Part shown: positions 45,255 to 54,019 of the stretch, in pieces
Layout: each line of letters begins with the position of its first letter
How positions within the stretch are numbered: the stretch's first letter is position 1
Assembly (NCBI GenBank): GCA_046347155.1
Contig: JAXMGT010000001.1
Location: 1,178,001-1,242,000 of the forward strand
Length of the DNA stretch: 64,000 nucleotides
Direction: 5' to 3'
Source: RPQJ01 sp046347155
GTDB taxonomy: Bacteria > Pseudomonadota > Gammaproteobacteria > Steroidobacterales > Steroidobacteraceae
Position numbers and translations under genes: made by a program
Notes under the pieces: generated by a model
What the model was told of the DNA's origin: nothing
The model's input: the letters and a program-made list of their open reading frames with translations, nothing else
Database searches by the model: none

Positions 45255-46436
45255 TCAGCCCACGACCTCGATCGCGATCGCCGTGGCCTCGCCGCCGCCG
45301 ATGCACTGCGAGGCGATGCCGCGGCGCAGGCCCCGTCGCCGCAGCGCATGCAGCAACGTGACCATCAGTCGCGCGCCGGTCGCGCCGACCGGGTGGCCGA
45401 GCGCGCAGGCGCCGCCGTTCACGTTGACTTTCGCGTGGTCGAGGCCGAGGTCCGTCATCGCGGCCATCGTGACGCAGGCGAACGCCTCGTTGATCTCGAA
45501 GAGGTCGACGTCCGCGACCGACCAGCCGGCGAGGTCGAGCGTCTTGCGGATCGCGGGTCCCGGCGCGGTCGTGAACCACTCGGGTGCCTGCGCGTGGCTC
45601 GCCCACGCGACGATCCGCGCGAGCGGCACGCGACCCCGGGCCGCATCGCTCCCGGCCGCGGCGATCACGAGTGCCGCGGCGCCGTCGGAGATCGACGACG
45701 ACGAGGCCGCCGTCACCGTGCCGTCCTTGCCGAACGCCGGCTTCAGCGTCGGAATCTTCTCGAGGTCGAGCGTGAAGGGCGTCTCGTCCTGGGCGATCGT
45801 CTGTTCGCCCTTGCGGGTCTTGACCACCGCATGGGCGATCTCGGCGGCGAAGTCGCCGTCGCGGACCGCGCGCTGCGCCCGGCGTACGGACTCTGCGGCG
45901 AACGCGTCCTGGTCGGCGCGCGTGTAGCCGTACTTCGCGGACGTCACGTCCGCGAAGCAGCCCATCGCCTTGCCGTCCCACGGGCTCTGCAGGCCGTCGT
46001 AGAACATGTGGTCGTAGAGCTCGCCGTGGCCCATCCGGTACCCGCCACGCGCCTTGAGCAGCAGGTACGGCGCGTTCGTCATCGACTCGAGTCCGCCGGC
46101 CAGCACGACGCGGGCGCTGCCGGCGCGGATCTGGTCTGCGCCGATCATGACGGCCTTCATCCCGGAGCCGCACATCTTGTTGACCGTCGTGGCCGGCACG
46201 CTCGGCGGCACGCCGGCCGAGATCGCGGCCTGCCGGGCGGGGGCCTGGCCCTGGCCGGCCGGCAGCACGCAGCCGAAGACCGTGTCGTCGACGTGCGCCG
46301 GGTCGATCCCCGCGTCGGCGATGGCGGCGCGGGCCGCGATGGCGCCGAGCTGGTGACCGGCGAGTGGCGCGAGCGCGCCCTGGAAGGCACCGATCGGCGT
46401 GCGGCGCGCGCCGAGGATCAGGATCTCGTGGCTCAT
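45255..46436 (-). CDS. Acetyl-CoA acetyltransferase (thiolase)
   Basis: 393 residues. Catalytic Cys in NKMCGSGMKAV, the His in NVNGGACALGHPVGATGA, and second Cys in SQCIGGGEATAI, all complete. Pattern nearest AtoB/PhaA-type biosynthetic thiolases. First gene of the leftward operon thiolase, FabG-like, HSD10-like, ETF-QO, zapE; a promoter candidate lies 87 bases upstream. Probable role: cleavage of acetoacetyl-CoA or 2-methylacetoacetyl-CoA. The upstream TetR gene, read in the same direction, may control it. Confidence 0.93.
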   Translation of the reverse strand: MSHEILILGARRTPIGAFQGALAPLAGHQLGAIAARAAIADAGIDPAHVDDTVFGCVLPAGQGQAPARQAAISAGVPPSVPATTVNKMCGSGMKAVMIGADQIRAGSARVVLAGGLESMTNAPYLLLKARGGYRMGHGELYDHMFYDGLQSPWDGKAMGCFADVTSAKYGYTRADQDAFAAESVRRAQRAVRDGDFAAEIAHAVVKTRKGEQTIAQDETPFTLDLEKIPTLKPAFGKDGTVTAASSSSISDGAAALVIAAAGSDAARGRVPLARIVAWASHAQAPEWFTTAPGPAIRKTLDLAGWSVADVDLFEINEAFACVTMAAMTDLGLDHAKVNVNGGACALGHPVGATGARLMVTLLHALRRRGLRRGIASQCIGGGEATAIAIEVVG

Positions 46437-46522
46437 GGAATGTTCCTCGAAGTCAGGCAGTGCGCCCGGCGGGTCGGGCGCGTGTGGCGGGCCGCGTCGC
46501 GGGCGCCTTCGACTGGCGACCG

Positions 46523-46552
46523 AGTGTAAGCCCTGTGGATTTTGCGGCGCAA
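46523..46552 (-). promoter_or_regulatory. Promoter candidate for the thiolase operon
   Basis: On the minus strand TTGCGC (46552-46547) and TACACT (46528-46523) are spaced 18 bases. They lie 87 bases before the thiolase start and just after the TetR stop. Confidence 0.4.
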
Positions 46553-46560
46553 GACGACGG

Positions 46561-47232
46561 TCATCGCGTCCCGCGACCGTCCGGGACGCGAGGCGCGAGG
46601 CCGCGCTCGAAAAAGGCCAGGTAGGCGTCGGCCACGTCGGCGGCACTCATCGCCCGGCCCTCGCGGTACCAGTGCGCGATGCAGTTGAGCGCACCGGCCA
46701 TCGCGAATGCCGTGACCCGAGGGTCGCACGCCGCGATCGAACCGTCGGCCATGCCCTCGCGCAGCAACCGCCGGATGTCCTGGTCGATCCCCGACTTGAG
46801 CGCCTTCACCTGGCGTCCCATGTCCGGACCGAGGTCGTGCTCGTGTGCGCGGACCATGCACCACCCGTATTCGGATGCGATCGCCTCCGCGTATCCCCGC
46901 AGCGCGCTCGCGAGTCGCTCGCGCGCCGGACGGTCGGATCGCCCGGCCGCGTCGAACGCATCGCGGATCCGCTCGAGGCCGGCCCGGAAGCACTCGACGA
47001 GCAGCTGCTCCTTGTTCTCGACGTAGTAGTAGACGGTCGGCTTCGTGACGCCGAGGGCCGCCGCGATGTCGTCGAGCGAGGTGTTGTGGTAACCGCGCTC
47101 GTTAAACGCCCGTGCCGCCGCGCGCACGACCGCCTCGCGCTTCAGGTCGTGGTCACGCGGCCGTCGCCGGCGCACGGTCCACGGCGACGCGGGGGCAGGG
47201 GTGGTGGCTGTTCGTTTCCTCGGCCGCGGCAT
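46561..47232 (-). CDS. TetR family transcriptional regulator divergent from icmF
   Basis: 223 residues. A basic N-terminal tail (PRPRKR, VRRRRPRDHD), then the HTH domain ERGYHNTSLDDIAAALGVTKPTVYYYVENKEQLL. The helical C-domain is typical of acyl-CoA-responsive TetR regulators (FadR/PsrA/LiuQ-like), but ligand class is only inferred. I use ATG 47232; a TTG at 47280 would start close to the operator. Divergent from the fused mutase gene with an 18-bp inverted repeat between them; it probably represses itself and the mutase. Confidence 0.88.
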   Translation of the reverse strand: MPRPRKRTATTPAPASPWTVRRRRPRDHDLKREAVVRAAARAFNERGYHNTSLDDIAAALGVTKPTVYYYVENKEQLLVECFRAGLERIRDAFDAAGRSDRPARERLASALRGYAEAIASEYGWCMVRAHEHDLGPDMGRQVKALKSGIDQDIRRLLREGMADGSIAACDPRVTAFAMAGALNCIAHWYREGRAMSAADVADAYLAFFERGLAPRVPDGRGTR

Positions 47233-47298
47233 CGTCGGGCACTCCGCGGCCGGGTGGATTGACCGGCGGGCGTGGTCCAATCATACTCGGCGGTAATA

Positions 47299-47316
47299 TC
47301 CTACTCAAGAGTAGGA
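47299..47316. promoter_or_regulatory. Palindromic operator between tetR and icmF
   Basis: TCCTACTCAAGAGTAGGA has 8-bp perfect arms with an AA centre. It lies 67 bases upstream of the TetR start and 39 upstream of icmF. Its size and position fit a TetR dimer site. It is unrelated in sequence to the AAACAG-N6-CTGTTT motif, so a different regulator is expected. Confidence 0.65.
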
Positions 47317-47354
47317 ATAGACTGCACCGCGGGCACGAGGGACGGAGGATCACG

Positions 47355-50300
47355 ATGAGCGCCGGACATTCCGACCGCACCGCACGGCCCGCCCCGGGCG
47401 TCTCGCGCGAGGGCGCGCCGCTGCGCTTCGTGAGCGCGGCGTCGCTCTTCGATGGCCACGACGCCGCGATCAACATCATCCGCCGGCTGCTGCAGTCGCA
47501 CGGCGCCGAGGTCGTGCACCTCGGCCACAACCGCAGCGTCGCCGACATCGTGCGAGCCGCGATCCAGGAGGACGCGGACGGCATCGCGGTCAGTTCCTAC
47601 CAGGGCGGGCACAACGAGTACTTCCGCTACATGGTGGACATGCTCAGGGAGCATGGTGCCGAGCACATCCGTGTCGTCGTCGGCGGTGGCGGAACGATCG
47701 CGCCGCACGAGATCGAGGAACTCGAGGCCTACGGGATCGAGCGGATCTACTCGCCCGAGGACGGCCGCCGGATGGGGCTCGACGGGATGATCGAGGACGT
47801 GATCGCCCGCGTGCGCGCGTGGCCGCGCCCGGCGTTCTCGTTCGGCCCGGTCGGCCCGCGCGACCACCAGCCGATCGCCCGGGCGATCTCCGCGCTCGAG
47901 TCCGACGAGGAGTCCGCGGCACTGCGCGAGACGCTGCGCCGCGCGGCCGGCCGCCTCGAGCGGCGCGCGCCGGTGATCGGCATCACCGGGACGGGCGGCG
48001 CCGGCAAGTCGAGCCTGACGGACGAGTTGCTGATGCGCTTCGTGCGACACTTCCCGGACCGCAACGTCGCCGTCGTCGCGATGGACCCGACCCGCCGCCG
48101 CAGCGGCGGCGCGCTGCTCGGCGACCGCATCCGGATGAACTCGCTGTCGTCCGAGCAGCTCTTCATGCGCTCGCTGGCTACGCGCCGGCAGAATCTCGCG
48201 ACGAGCGCCGTACTCGCCGACGTGCTGAACCTGCTGCGCGTCGCGGGCTTCGACCTCGTCGTCGTCGAGACGGCCGGGATCGGGCAGAGCGACTCCGAGA
48301 TCGTCGACCTCGTCGACGTGCCGATGTACGTGATGACGAGCGAGTACGGTGCCGCGAGCCAGCTCGAGAAGATCGACATGCTCGACTTCGCGGACCTGGT
48401 CGCACTGAACAAGTTCGAGAAGCGCGGCGCCGAGGACGCGTTGCGCGACGTGCGCAAGCAGTGGCGGCGGAACCGCGCTGACTTCAGGCGGCCGGACGAC
48501 GAGATCCCGGTGTTCCCGACGATCGCGAGCCGTTTCAACGACCCGGGCGTGAACCGGCTGTTCGGCGCGCTCACGGTGCGTCTCGACGAGAAGACCGGCG
48601 GGGGCGGGCGCTGGGCCGTTGCGGACCCCGGTCCGGTCGAACTGGTGGAGCGCCACGCGCTCGTCCCGGCGCACCGCACCCGCTACCTGGCGGAGATCGC
48701 CGCGAACGGCCGCCGAGCGGTCACCGACCTCGAGCACCGCGCCGAGGCGGCCAGCCGCGCGAACAGCCTGCACGAAGCGCTGCGCGCCATCGACGACCCG
48801 CGGCTGCCGGCGCCGCTCGACCGGTATCCCGACGCCGCGCTCACGGAGGCGGGCGACGCGGCCCGCGCGCGCCTGCGCGCGGCCTACAACGACGCGCTCG
48901 ACGCGGTGGGGCCCGAGGCGCTCGATCTGCTGCGGCGCTGGCCGGCGATCTCGAAGTCGGCGACCGACGCCGAGTACTCGTACGTCGTGCGCGGTCGCGA
49001 GATCCGCGGCGCGAACTACAGCGAGACGCTGAGCCACAATCAGGTGCCGAAGCTCGCGGTGCCGCGCTATCGCGACTGGGGCGAGCTGCTGTCGTTCCTG
49101 ATGCGCGAGCACCTGCCGGGACACTACCCGTACACCGCCGGCGTCTACCCGTACCGCCGCGAGGAGGAGGACCCGACCCGGATGTTCGCCGGCGAGGGCG
49201 CCCCGGAACGCACGAACCGACGGTTCCACCTGCTCGCCGGCGGGCACGGCGCGGCACGGCTGTCGACCGCGTTCGACTCGACGACGCTGTACGGCGAGGA
49301 CCCGGACACGCGACCGGACATCTACGGCCGCATCGGCAACTCGGGCGTGTCGATCGCGACGCTGGACGACATGAAGAAGCTCTACTCGGGCTTCGACCTG
49401 TGCGCGCCCACGACGTCGGTGTCGATGACCATCAATGGCCCGGCGCCGATGATCCTCGCGATGTACATGAACACCGCGGTGGACCAGCGCGTCGAGCGCT
49501 GGCTGCGGGAACAGGGCCGCTGGGAGGAAGCCGAGCGGGCGATCGCGGCGATCCACCGCGACCGCGAGCGGCCGCGCTACCGCGGCGACCTGCCGGCGGG
49601 GCACGACGGTTCGGGTCTCGGGCTGCTCGGCGTCACCGGCGACCGGCTGGTCGAACGCGAGGTCTACGAGCGGATCCGCGCCGAGACGATCTCGCAGGTG
49701 CGTGGCACGGTGCAGGCCGACATCCTGAAGGAGGACCAGGCCCAGAACACCTGCATCTTCTCGACCGAATTCGCGCTCAGGATGATGGGCGACGTCCAGC
49801 AGTACTTCACCGGGAACAACGTCCGGAACTTCTACTCGGTGTCGATCTCCGGCTACCACATCGCCGAGGCCGGCGCGAACCCGATCTCGCAGCTCGCGTT
49901 CACGCTCGCCAATGGCTTCACGATCGTCGAGTACTACCTGGCGCGCGGGATGAAGGTCGACGACTTCGCGCCGAACCTGTCGTTCTTCTTCTCGAACGGC
50001 ATGGACCCGGAGTACGCGGTGATCGGCCGCGTGGCGCGGCGCATCTGGGCGCGCGCGATGCGCGACCTGTACGGCGGCGGCCCGCGCTCGCAGATGCTCA
50101 AGTACCACATCCAGACCTCGGGCCGCAGCCTCCACGCGCGCGAGATCCAGTTCAACGACATCCGCACCACGCTGCAGGCGCTCTACGCGCTGTTCGACAA
50201 CTGCAACAGCCTGCACACAAACGCCTACGACGAGGCGATCACGACGCCGACCGAGGAGTCCGTGCGCCGCGCGGTCGCGATCCAGCTGATCATCAACAAG

Positions 50301-50801
50301 GAGCTGGGGCTCAACAAGACCCAGAATCCCTGGCAGGGCTCGTTCGCGATCGAGCAGCTGACGGACCTGGTCGAGGAGGCCGTCTACCGCGAGTTCGACC
50401 GGATATCGGAACGCGGCGGCGTGCTCGGCGCGATGGAGACGATGTACCAGCGCAGCCGCATCCAGGAAGAGAGCCTGCATTACGAGACGCTGAAGCACGA
50501 CGGGCGGCTGCCGATCGTCGGCGTGAACACGTTCCTCGGCGAGGGCGACGCCTCCGAGATCCGCGAGGCCGAGCTGATCCGCTCGACCGAGCAGGAGAAG
50601 CAGGACCAGGTCGCGTCCGTGCGTGACTTCCTCGAGCGCAACGCCGAGGCGCGACCGGCGGCGCTCGCGCAGCTGCAGCGGGCGGCGGCCGGTGGAGGCA
50701 ACGTGTTCGAGGCGCTGATGGAGACCGTGAAGGTCGCCTCGCTCGGCTCGATCTCCCGGGCGCTCTACCAGGTGGGCGGGCAGTACCGCCGCAGCATGTG
50801 A
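47355..50801 (+). CDS. icmF: Fused isobutyryl-CoA mutase IcmF
   Basis: 1148 residues. Order: B12-binding domain (ASLFDGHDAAINIIRR; GGGTIAPHEIEEL), MeaB-like GTPase chaperone domain with P-loop GITGTGGAGKSS (about 208-219) and NKFE at 352-355, linker, then the large mutase TIM barrel. Two points favour IcmF over methylmalonyl-CoA mutase: the fused GTPase, and Gln797 in KEDQAQNTCIF where methylmalonyl-CoA mutases carry Arg. Catalyses isobutyryl-CoA to n-butyryl-CoA with adenosylcobalamin. ATG 47355 after GGAGGA. The G4 motif usually reads NKxD. Divergent from a TetR regulator. Confidence 0.92.
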   Translation: MSAGHSDRTARPAPGVSREGAPLRFVSAASLFDGHDAAINIIRRLLQSHGAEVVHLGHNRSVADIVRAAIQEDADGIAVSSYQGGHNEYFRYMVDMLREHGAEHIRVVVGGGGTIAPHEIEELEAYGIERIYSPEDGRRMGLDGMIEDVIARVRAWPRPAFSFGPVGPRDHQPIARAISALESDEESAALRETLRRAAGRLERRAPVIGITGTGGAGKSSLTDELLMRFVRHFPDRNVAVVAMDPTRRRSGGALLGDRIRMNSLSSEQLFMRSLATRRQNLATSAVLADVLNLLRVAGFDLVVVETAGIGQSDSEIVDLVDVPMYVMTSEYGAASQLEKIDMLDFADLVALNKFEKRGAEDALRDVRKQWRRNRADFRRPDDEIPVFPTIASRFNDPGVNRLFGALTVRLDEKTGGGGRWAVADPGPVELVERHALVPAHRTRYLAEIAANGRRAVTDLEHRAEAASRANSLHEALRAIDDPRLPAPLDRYPDAALTEAGDAARARLRAAYNDALDAVGPEALDLLRRWPAISKSATDAEYSYVVRGREIRGANYSETLSHNQVPKLAVPRYRDWGELLSFLMREHLPGHYPYTAGVYPYRREEEDPTRMFAGEGAPERTNRRFHLLAGGHGAARLSTAFDSTTLYGEDPDTRPDIYGRIGNSGVSIATLDDMKKLYSGFDLCAPTTSVSMTINGPAPMILAMYMNTAVDQRVERWLREQGRWEEAERAIAAIHRDRERPRYRGDLPAGHDGSGLGLLGVTGDRLVEREVYERIRAETISQVRGTVQADILKEDQAQNTCIFSTEFALRMMGDVQQYFTGNNVRNFYSVSISGYHIAEAGANPISQLAFTLANGFTIVEYYLARGMKVDDFAPNLSFFFSNGMDPEYAVIGRVARRIWARAMRDLYGGGPRSQMLKYHIQTSGRSLHAREIQFNDIRTTLQALYALFDNCNSLHTNAYDEAITTPTEESVRRAVAIQLIINKELGLNKTQNPWQGSFAIEQLTDLVEEAVYREFDRISERGGVLGAMETMYQRSRIQEESLHYETLKHDGRLPIVGVNTFLGEGDASEIREAELIRSTEQEKQDQVASVRDFLERNAEARPAALAQLQRAAAGGGNVFEALMETVKVASLGSISRALYQVGGQYRRSM

Positions 50802-50820
50802 GCGCGCGGCACCCGCGCGC

Positions 50821-51561
50821 TCAGTCGCGTGCGGCTGCCGCGAGGTCCGGTTCAGGGAGCCGCGCGGCGATCCGTGCGCGGGCCTGCTCCCGCAGCCCGT
50901 CCACCGTCGCGTCCGGCCCGTCCGACGGCAGTGGCGCCATGATCTCGACCTCGATGCGCCCCGGGCGCACGAGCACGGCGCGGTTGGGCAGCGCCTGCCG
51001 CGCGCCGCGGATCGCGACCGGCACGACCGGCATGCCGCCGCGGACCGCCGCCGTGAATGCCCCGCTGTGAAAGCGCTTCAGGCCCGGCACCTCGTCGAAC
51101 GTACCTTCCGGGAAGAACACCAGCGACTGGCCCTGCTGCGCCCGCTCGATCACGCGCCGCGCGTCCCGCTGGCGGCCGCCGCGGCTCGAACGGTCCACGA
51201 ATTCGGAGCCGATCCGGTGCAGCAGAAATCCGAGCACCGGCGTCGCCGCAGCCTCGCGCTTGATCACGAACGAGAATCGGGGCGGCAGGCAGGCCTTGAG
51301 CAGCGGCCCGTCGAGGTAGCTCGAGTGGTTCGCGACGACGACGCAGGCGCCGTCGGGCAGCCGATCCGCGCCGCGGACGACGACCCGCAACCCGAGCACG
51401 GCGATCGCGATCCGCGCGAGCGCGTGCGTGGTCCGGCGCCGCCAGTCGAGCGACGGGACCACGAGGGCCAGCAGTACCGCGACGAGGAAGATCGCGGTGA
51501 ACGCAACCAGTGCGCAGGCGCCGTAGGCCGCGCTGAGCGCGCGTATCGTCAGTTTCCGCAT
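50821..51561 (-). CDS. 1-Acyl-sn-glycerol-3-phosphate acyltransferase-like (PlsC)
   Basis: 246 residues. N-terminal membrane segment (AFTAIFLVAVLLALVVP), then the acyltransferase block with NHSSYLDG (HX4D motif) and FPEGTFDEVPGLKRFHSG, with PVVPVAIRG. This is the PlsC/AGPAT family, which adds the second acyl chain during phospholipid synthesis; related paralogs act on other lysolipids. ATG 51561 is preferred to an in-frame ATG at 51606 that has no ribosome site. Convergent with icmF; divergent from xerD. Confidence 0.87.
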   Translation of the reverse strand: MRKLTIRALSAAYGACALVAFTAIFLVAVLLALVVPSLDWRRRTTHALARIAIAVLGLRVVVRGADRLPDGACVVVANHSSYLDGPLLKACLPPRFSFVIKREAAATPVLGFLLHRIGSEFVDRSSRGGRQRDARRVIERAQQGQSLVFFPEGTFDEVPGLKRFHSGAFTAAVRGGMPVVPVAIRGARQALPNRAVLVRPGRIEVEIMAPLPSDGPDATVDGLREQARARIAARLPEPDLAAAARD

Positions 51562-51718
51562 GGATCCGATTCCGGGACGCCCGGCAGTCTGCCGGCCGGA
51601 CTGCATTCTGTGAACTGGTTCCGGTTATGTTAACGGTGACGGGAATCTGTGAGCGTGGTCACGACGGGGGGCGGGAGGTGGCTCCCATACTTCGCGCCAC
51701 GACGAGTCCAGAGGTCCC

Positions 51719-52666
51719 ATGAGTACAGCAGTCAAGGCCGGCGTCCTCGCGCGCCCGGAGCGCGCCGGCGGCGCAGATCGCAGGGCCGGCCCCATCGACC
51801 GGTTCCTCGATGCCGTGTGGATGGAGCGCGGGCTGGCCCCGAACACGCTGGCGGCCTACCGGGCCGACCTGACGGCGCTCGACCGCTGGCTCGAGGACCA
51901 CTCGAGCGACCTGACCTCGGCCAGCCGGGGCGACCTGCTCGAATTCATGGCCTCGCGAGCCCAGGCGGGCGCACGGCCGCGCTCGACGGCGCGCCAGCTC
52001 TCCAGTTTCCGCCGCTTCTACCGGTATCTCGTCCGCGAGGGCTCGCTGCGCGAAGACCCGACCGCGCAGATCGCGATGCCCAAGGTGGGCCGTTCGCTCC
52101 CGAAGTCGCTCACGGAGGAGGAAGTCGAGGCCCTGTTGGCCGCTCCTGCCGTGGGCGACCCCCTCGGCCACCGCGACCGGACGATGCTCGAGGTGCTCTA
52201 CGCGACCGGGCTGCGCGTCTCCGAACTCGTGAACCTGAAGCTCGCACAGGTCAACCTGAACCAGGGCGTACTGCGCATCGTCGGCAAGGGCGACCGCGAA
52301 CGGCTGATTCCGCTCGGCGAGGAAGCCGTGCAGTGGGTCCAGCAGTTCCTCCAGGGCCCTCGCGTCGAGATCCTGCTCGAGCGGCAGACCGACTACCTGT
52401 TCCCCACCCGTCGCGGGGACCGGATGACGCGACAGGCTTTCTGGCACATCATCAAGCGCTACGCCCGCAAGGCAGGGGTCGAGAAGGAGCTCTCGCCGCA
52501 CACGCTGCGCCACGCGTTCGCCACCCACCTGCTGAACCACGGCGCCGACCTGCGGGTCGTGCAGATGCTGCTCGGCCACAGCGATCTCTCGACGACGCAG
52601 ATCTACACGCACGTCGCCCGCGAGCGCCTGAAGGACCTGCATTCCCAGCACCACCCCCGCGGCTGA
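51719..52666 (+). CDS. xerD: Site-specific tyrosine recombinase XerD
   Basis: 315 residues. N-terminal SAM-like core-binding domain (LAPNTLAAYRADLTALDRWL) and the catalytic domain with Arg in YATGLRVSEL, HTLRHAFATHLL (HxxR), the second His in LLGHSDLSTTQIYTHV, and Tyr in the same segment. Roughly 17 extra N-terminal residues relative to E. coli XerD. Resolves chromosome dimers at dif with XerC and FtsK. ATG 51719 has GAGG upstream. Followed by dsbC, the classical gammaproteobacterial order. Confidence 0.93.
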   Translation: MSTAVKAGVLARPERAGGADRRAGPIDRFLDAVWMERGLAPNTLAAYRADLTALDRWLEDHSSDLTSASRGDLLEFMASRAQAGARPRSTARQLSSFRRFYRYLVREGSLREDPTAQIAMPKVGRSLPKSLTEEEVEALLAAPAVGDPLGHRDRTMLEVLYATGLRVSELVNLKLAQVNLNQGVLRIVGKGDRERLIPLGEEAVQWVQQFLQGPRVEILLERQTDYLFPTRRGDRMTRQAFWHIIKRYARKAGVEKELSPHTLRHAFATHLLNHGADLRVVQMLLGHSDLSTTQIYTHVARERLKDLHSQHHPRG

Positions 52667-52695
52667 GGGCGCTGGGCGCGCGGCCGGCGGGCGTC

Positions 52696-52739
52696 TGCTA
52701 GACTCGCGCGCCCGGGCGGGGAACCCTCCGTCCGCCCGG
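52696..52739 (+). promoter_or_regulatory. dsbC promoter candidate and leader hairpin
   Basis: An extended -10 (TGCTAGACT, 52696-52704) is followed by a perfect 8-bp inverted repeat CCGGGCGG / CCGCCCGG (52712-52719 and 52732-52739) with a 12-base loop. No T-tract follows, so a terminator for xerD is unlikely. The hairpin lies near the transcript 5' end of dsbC. Confidence 0.35.
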
Positions 52740-52780
52740 CTGTCACAACGACGGCCGGACCCCGAACATGGACCCGACCC

Positions 52781-53584
52781 ATGCGCACCATGACCCTCGC
52801 CCTCGGCCTCGTCCTGCTCGCCGGAACCGCTGGCGCGGCCTCGGGCACCGCGCCGGTGGCCCAGAAGCCGGCTGCCCGGCCGGCCGCCCCGGCCACCGTG
52901 CCCGCGGACGTCCGTGCGCGGGTCGTCGCAAAGCTCCCGGGGGCCAGTCCAGCCGACGTGGCGGCCTCGCCGATACCGGGCCTCTATGAGGTCACGATGG
53001 ACGGTGTGATCGTCTACGTGAGCGCCGACGGCAAGTACCTCGTGAGCGGCAGCATCTACGACATCGCGACCGAGACCAACCTGACCGCCGAGAAGCGCAA
53101 TGCCGCCCGCGCGAAGGTGCTCGCGTCGATGCGCGAGGACCAGATGATCATCTTCTCGCCCGACAAGCCGAAGATGACGGTCACCGTGTTCACGGACATG
53201 GATTGCCGCTACTGTCGTGAATTCCACAGCCACATCGCCGAGCTGAACAAGGCGGGCGTGAAGGTCCGCTACGTGCCGTTCCCGCGCACCGGTCCGGGCA
53301 CCGAGTCCTGGGCCAAGGCGGAGGCCGTGTGGTGCTCGCCGGACCGCAAGGACGCGCTGACGCGTGCGAAGAAGGGCGAGGAGATCAAGGCGAAGAAGTG
53401 CGGCGACGCCGTGCTGAAGCAGGGCTACCAGACCGGCGAGGACTTCGGGCTCGAGGGTACGCCCGCGATCTACACGCAGTCGGGCGAGTACATCGGCGGC
53501 TACCTCACGCCCGAGCAGCTGGTCGCGATCGTCCAGGAGTCCGACCGCACGGCGGCGTCGTCGGGCGCCGCGGGCGGCGGCTGA
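52781..53584 (+). CDS. dsbC: Thiol:disulfide interchange protein DsbC
   Basis: 267 residues. Signal peptide to AGA-A (about residue 19), an Ala/Pro-rich linker, N-terminal dimerisation domain (GLYEVTMDGVIVYVSADGKYLVSGSIYDI), and a thioredoxin domain with the active site CRYC, cis-Pro in GTPAIYT, plus a second Cys pair (WCSPDRK...KKCGD). Periplasmic disulfide isomerase. Adjacent to xerD as in other gammaproteobacteria. Ends with an Ala/Gly-rich tail. Confidence 0.93.
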   Translation: MRTMTLALGLVLLAGTAGAASGTAPVAQKPAARPAAPATVPADVRARVVAKLPGASPADVAASPIPGLYEVTMDGVIVYVSADGKYLVSGSIYDIATETNLTAEKRNAARAKVLASMREDQMIIFSPDKPKMTVTVFTDMDCRYCREFHSHIAELNKAGVKVRYVPFPRTGPGTESWAKAEAVWCSPDRKDALTRAKKGEEIKAKKCGDAVLKQGYQTGEDFGLEGTPAIYTQSGEYIGGYLTPEQLVAIVQESDRTAASSGAAGGG

Positions 53585-53603
53585 CGCGGGCCCGCGAGCG
53601 CGG

Positions 53604-53927
53604 TCAGCGCTCGAGGAACTCGAGCTTCCCGTCGCGGCCGTCCCACTCCCTGGCGTCGGCCGGGGATTCCTTCTTCTCGGTGATCACCGGCCACTGCTTC
53701 GCCAGTTCGGCGTTCAGCGCCTTGAAGTTCTGCTGGCCGGCCGGCAGCTCCTCCTCGGAGAAGATGGCCTGCGCCGGGCACTCGGGCTCGCAGAGCGTGC
53801 AGTCGATGCACTCGTCCGGGTCGATCACCAGCATGTTCGGGCCCTCGTGGAAACAGTCCACGGGACAGACCTCGACGCAGTCCGTGTACTTGCACTTGAT
53901 GCAGTTCTCGGTGACGACGAAGGTCAT
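53604..53927 (-). CDS. fdxA: Seven-iron ferredoxin FdxA
   Basis: 107 residues. Two cluster motifs: CIKCKYTDCVEVCPVDCFHEG ligands at the N-terminus, and CIDCTLCEPECP near residue 40, giving one [3Fe-4S] and one [4Fe-4S] cluster. The C-terminal tail is of the Azotobacter FdI length class. General electron carrier. Convergent with dsbC; ATG 53927. The 19-base gap to dsbC contains a 12-bp GC palindrome at 53585-53596. Confidence 0.92.
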   Translation of the reverse strand: MTFVVTENCIKCKYTDCVEVCPVDCFHEGPNMLVIDPDECIDCTLCEPECPAQAIFSEEELPAGQQNFKALNAELAKQWPVITEKKESPADAREWDGRDGKLEFLER

Positions 53928-54019
53928 CTGGCGACTCCGGGTCCAGGGTTGGCGCCACGACCGGGGGCCGGGGCAGGGCGCGTATTGTGCCAAACGGGGC
54001 CCGGCCCGCAAATCGGAAA

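Noticed and set aside
47301..50498. 1065-codon open frame on the minus strand
   Set aside because: Antisense to icmF; no motif; compositional shadow.
53585..53596. 12-bp GC palindrome CGCGGGCCCGCG between dsbC and fdxA
   Set aside because: Short, GC-only, no T-tract; too likely by chance in this composition to call a terminator.
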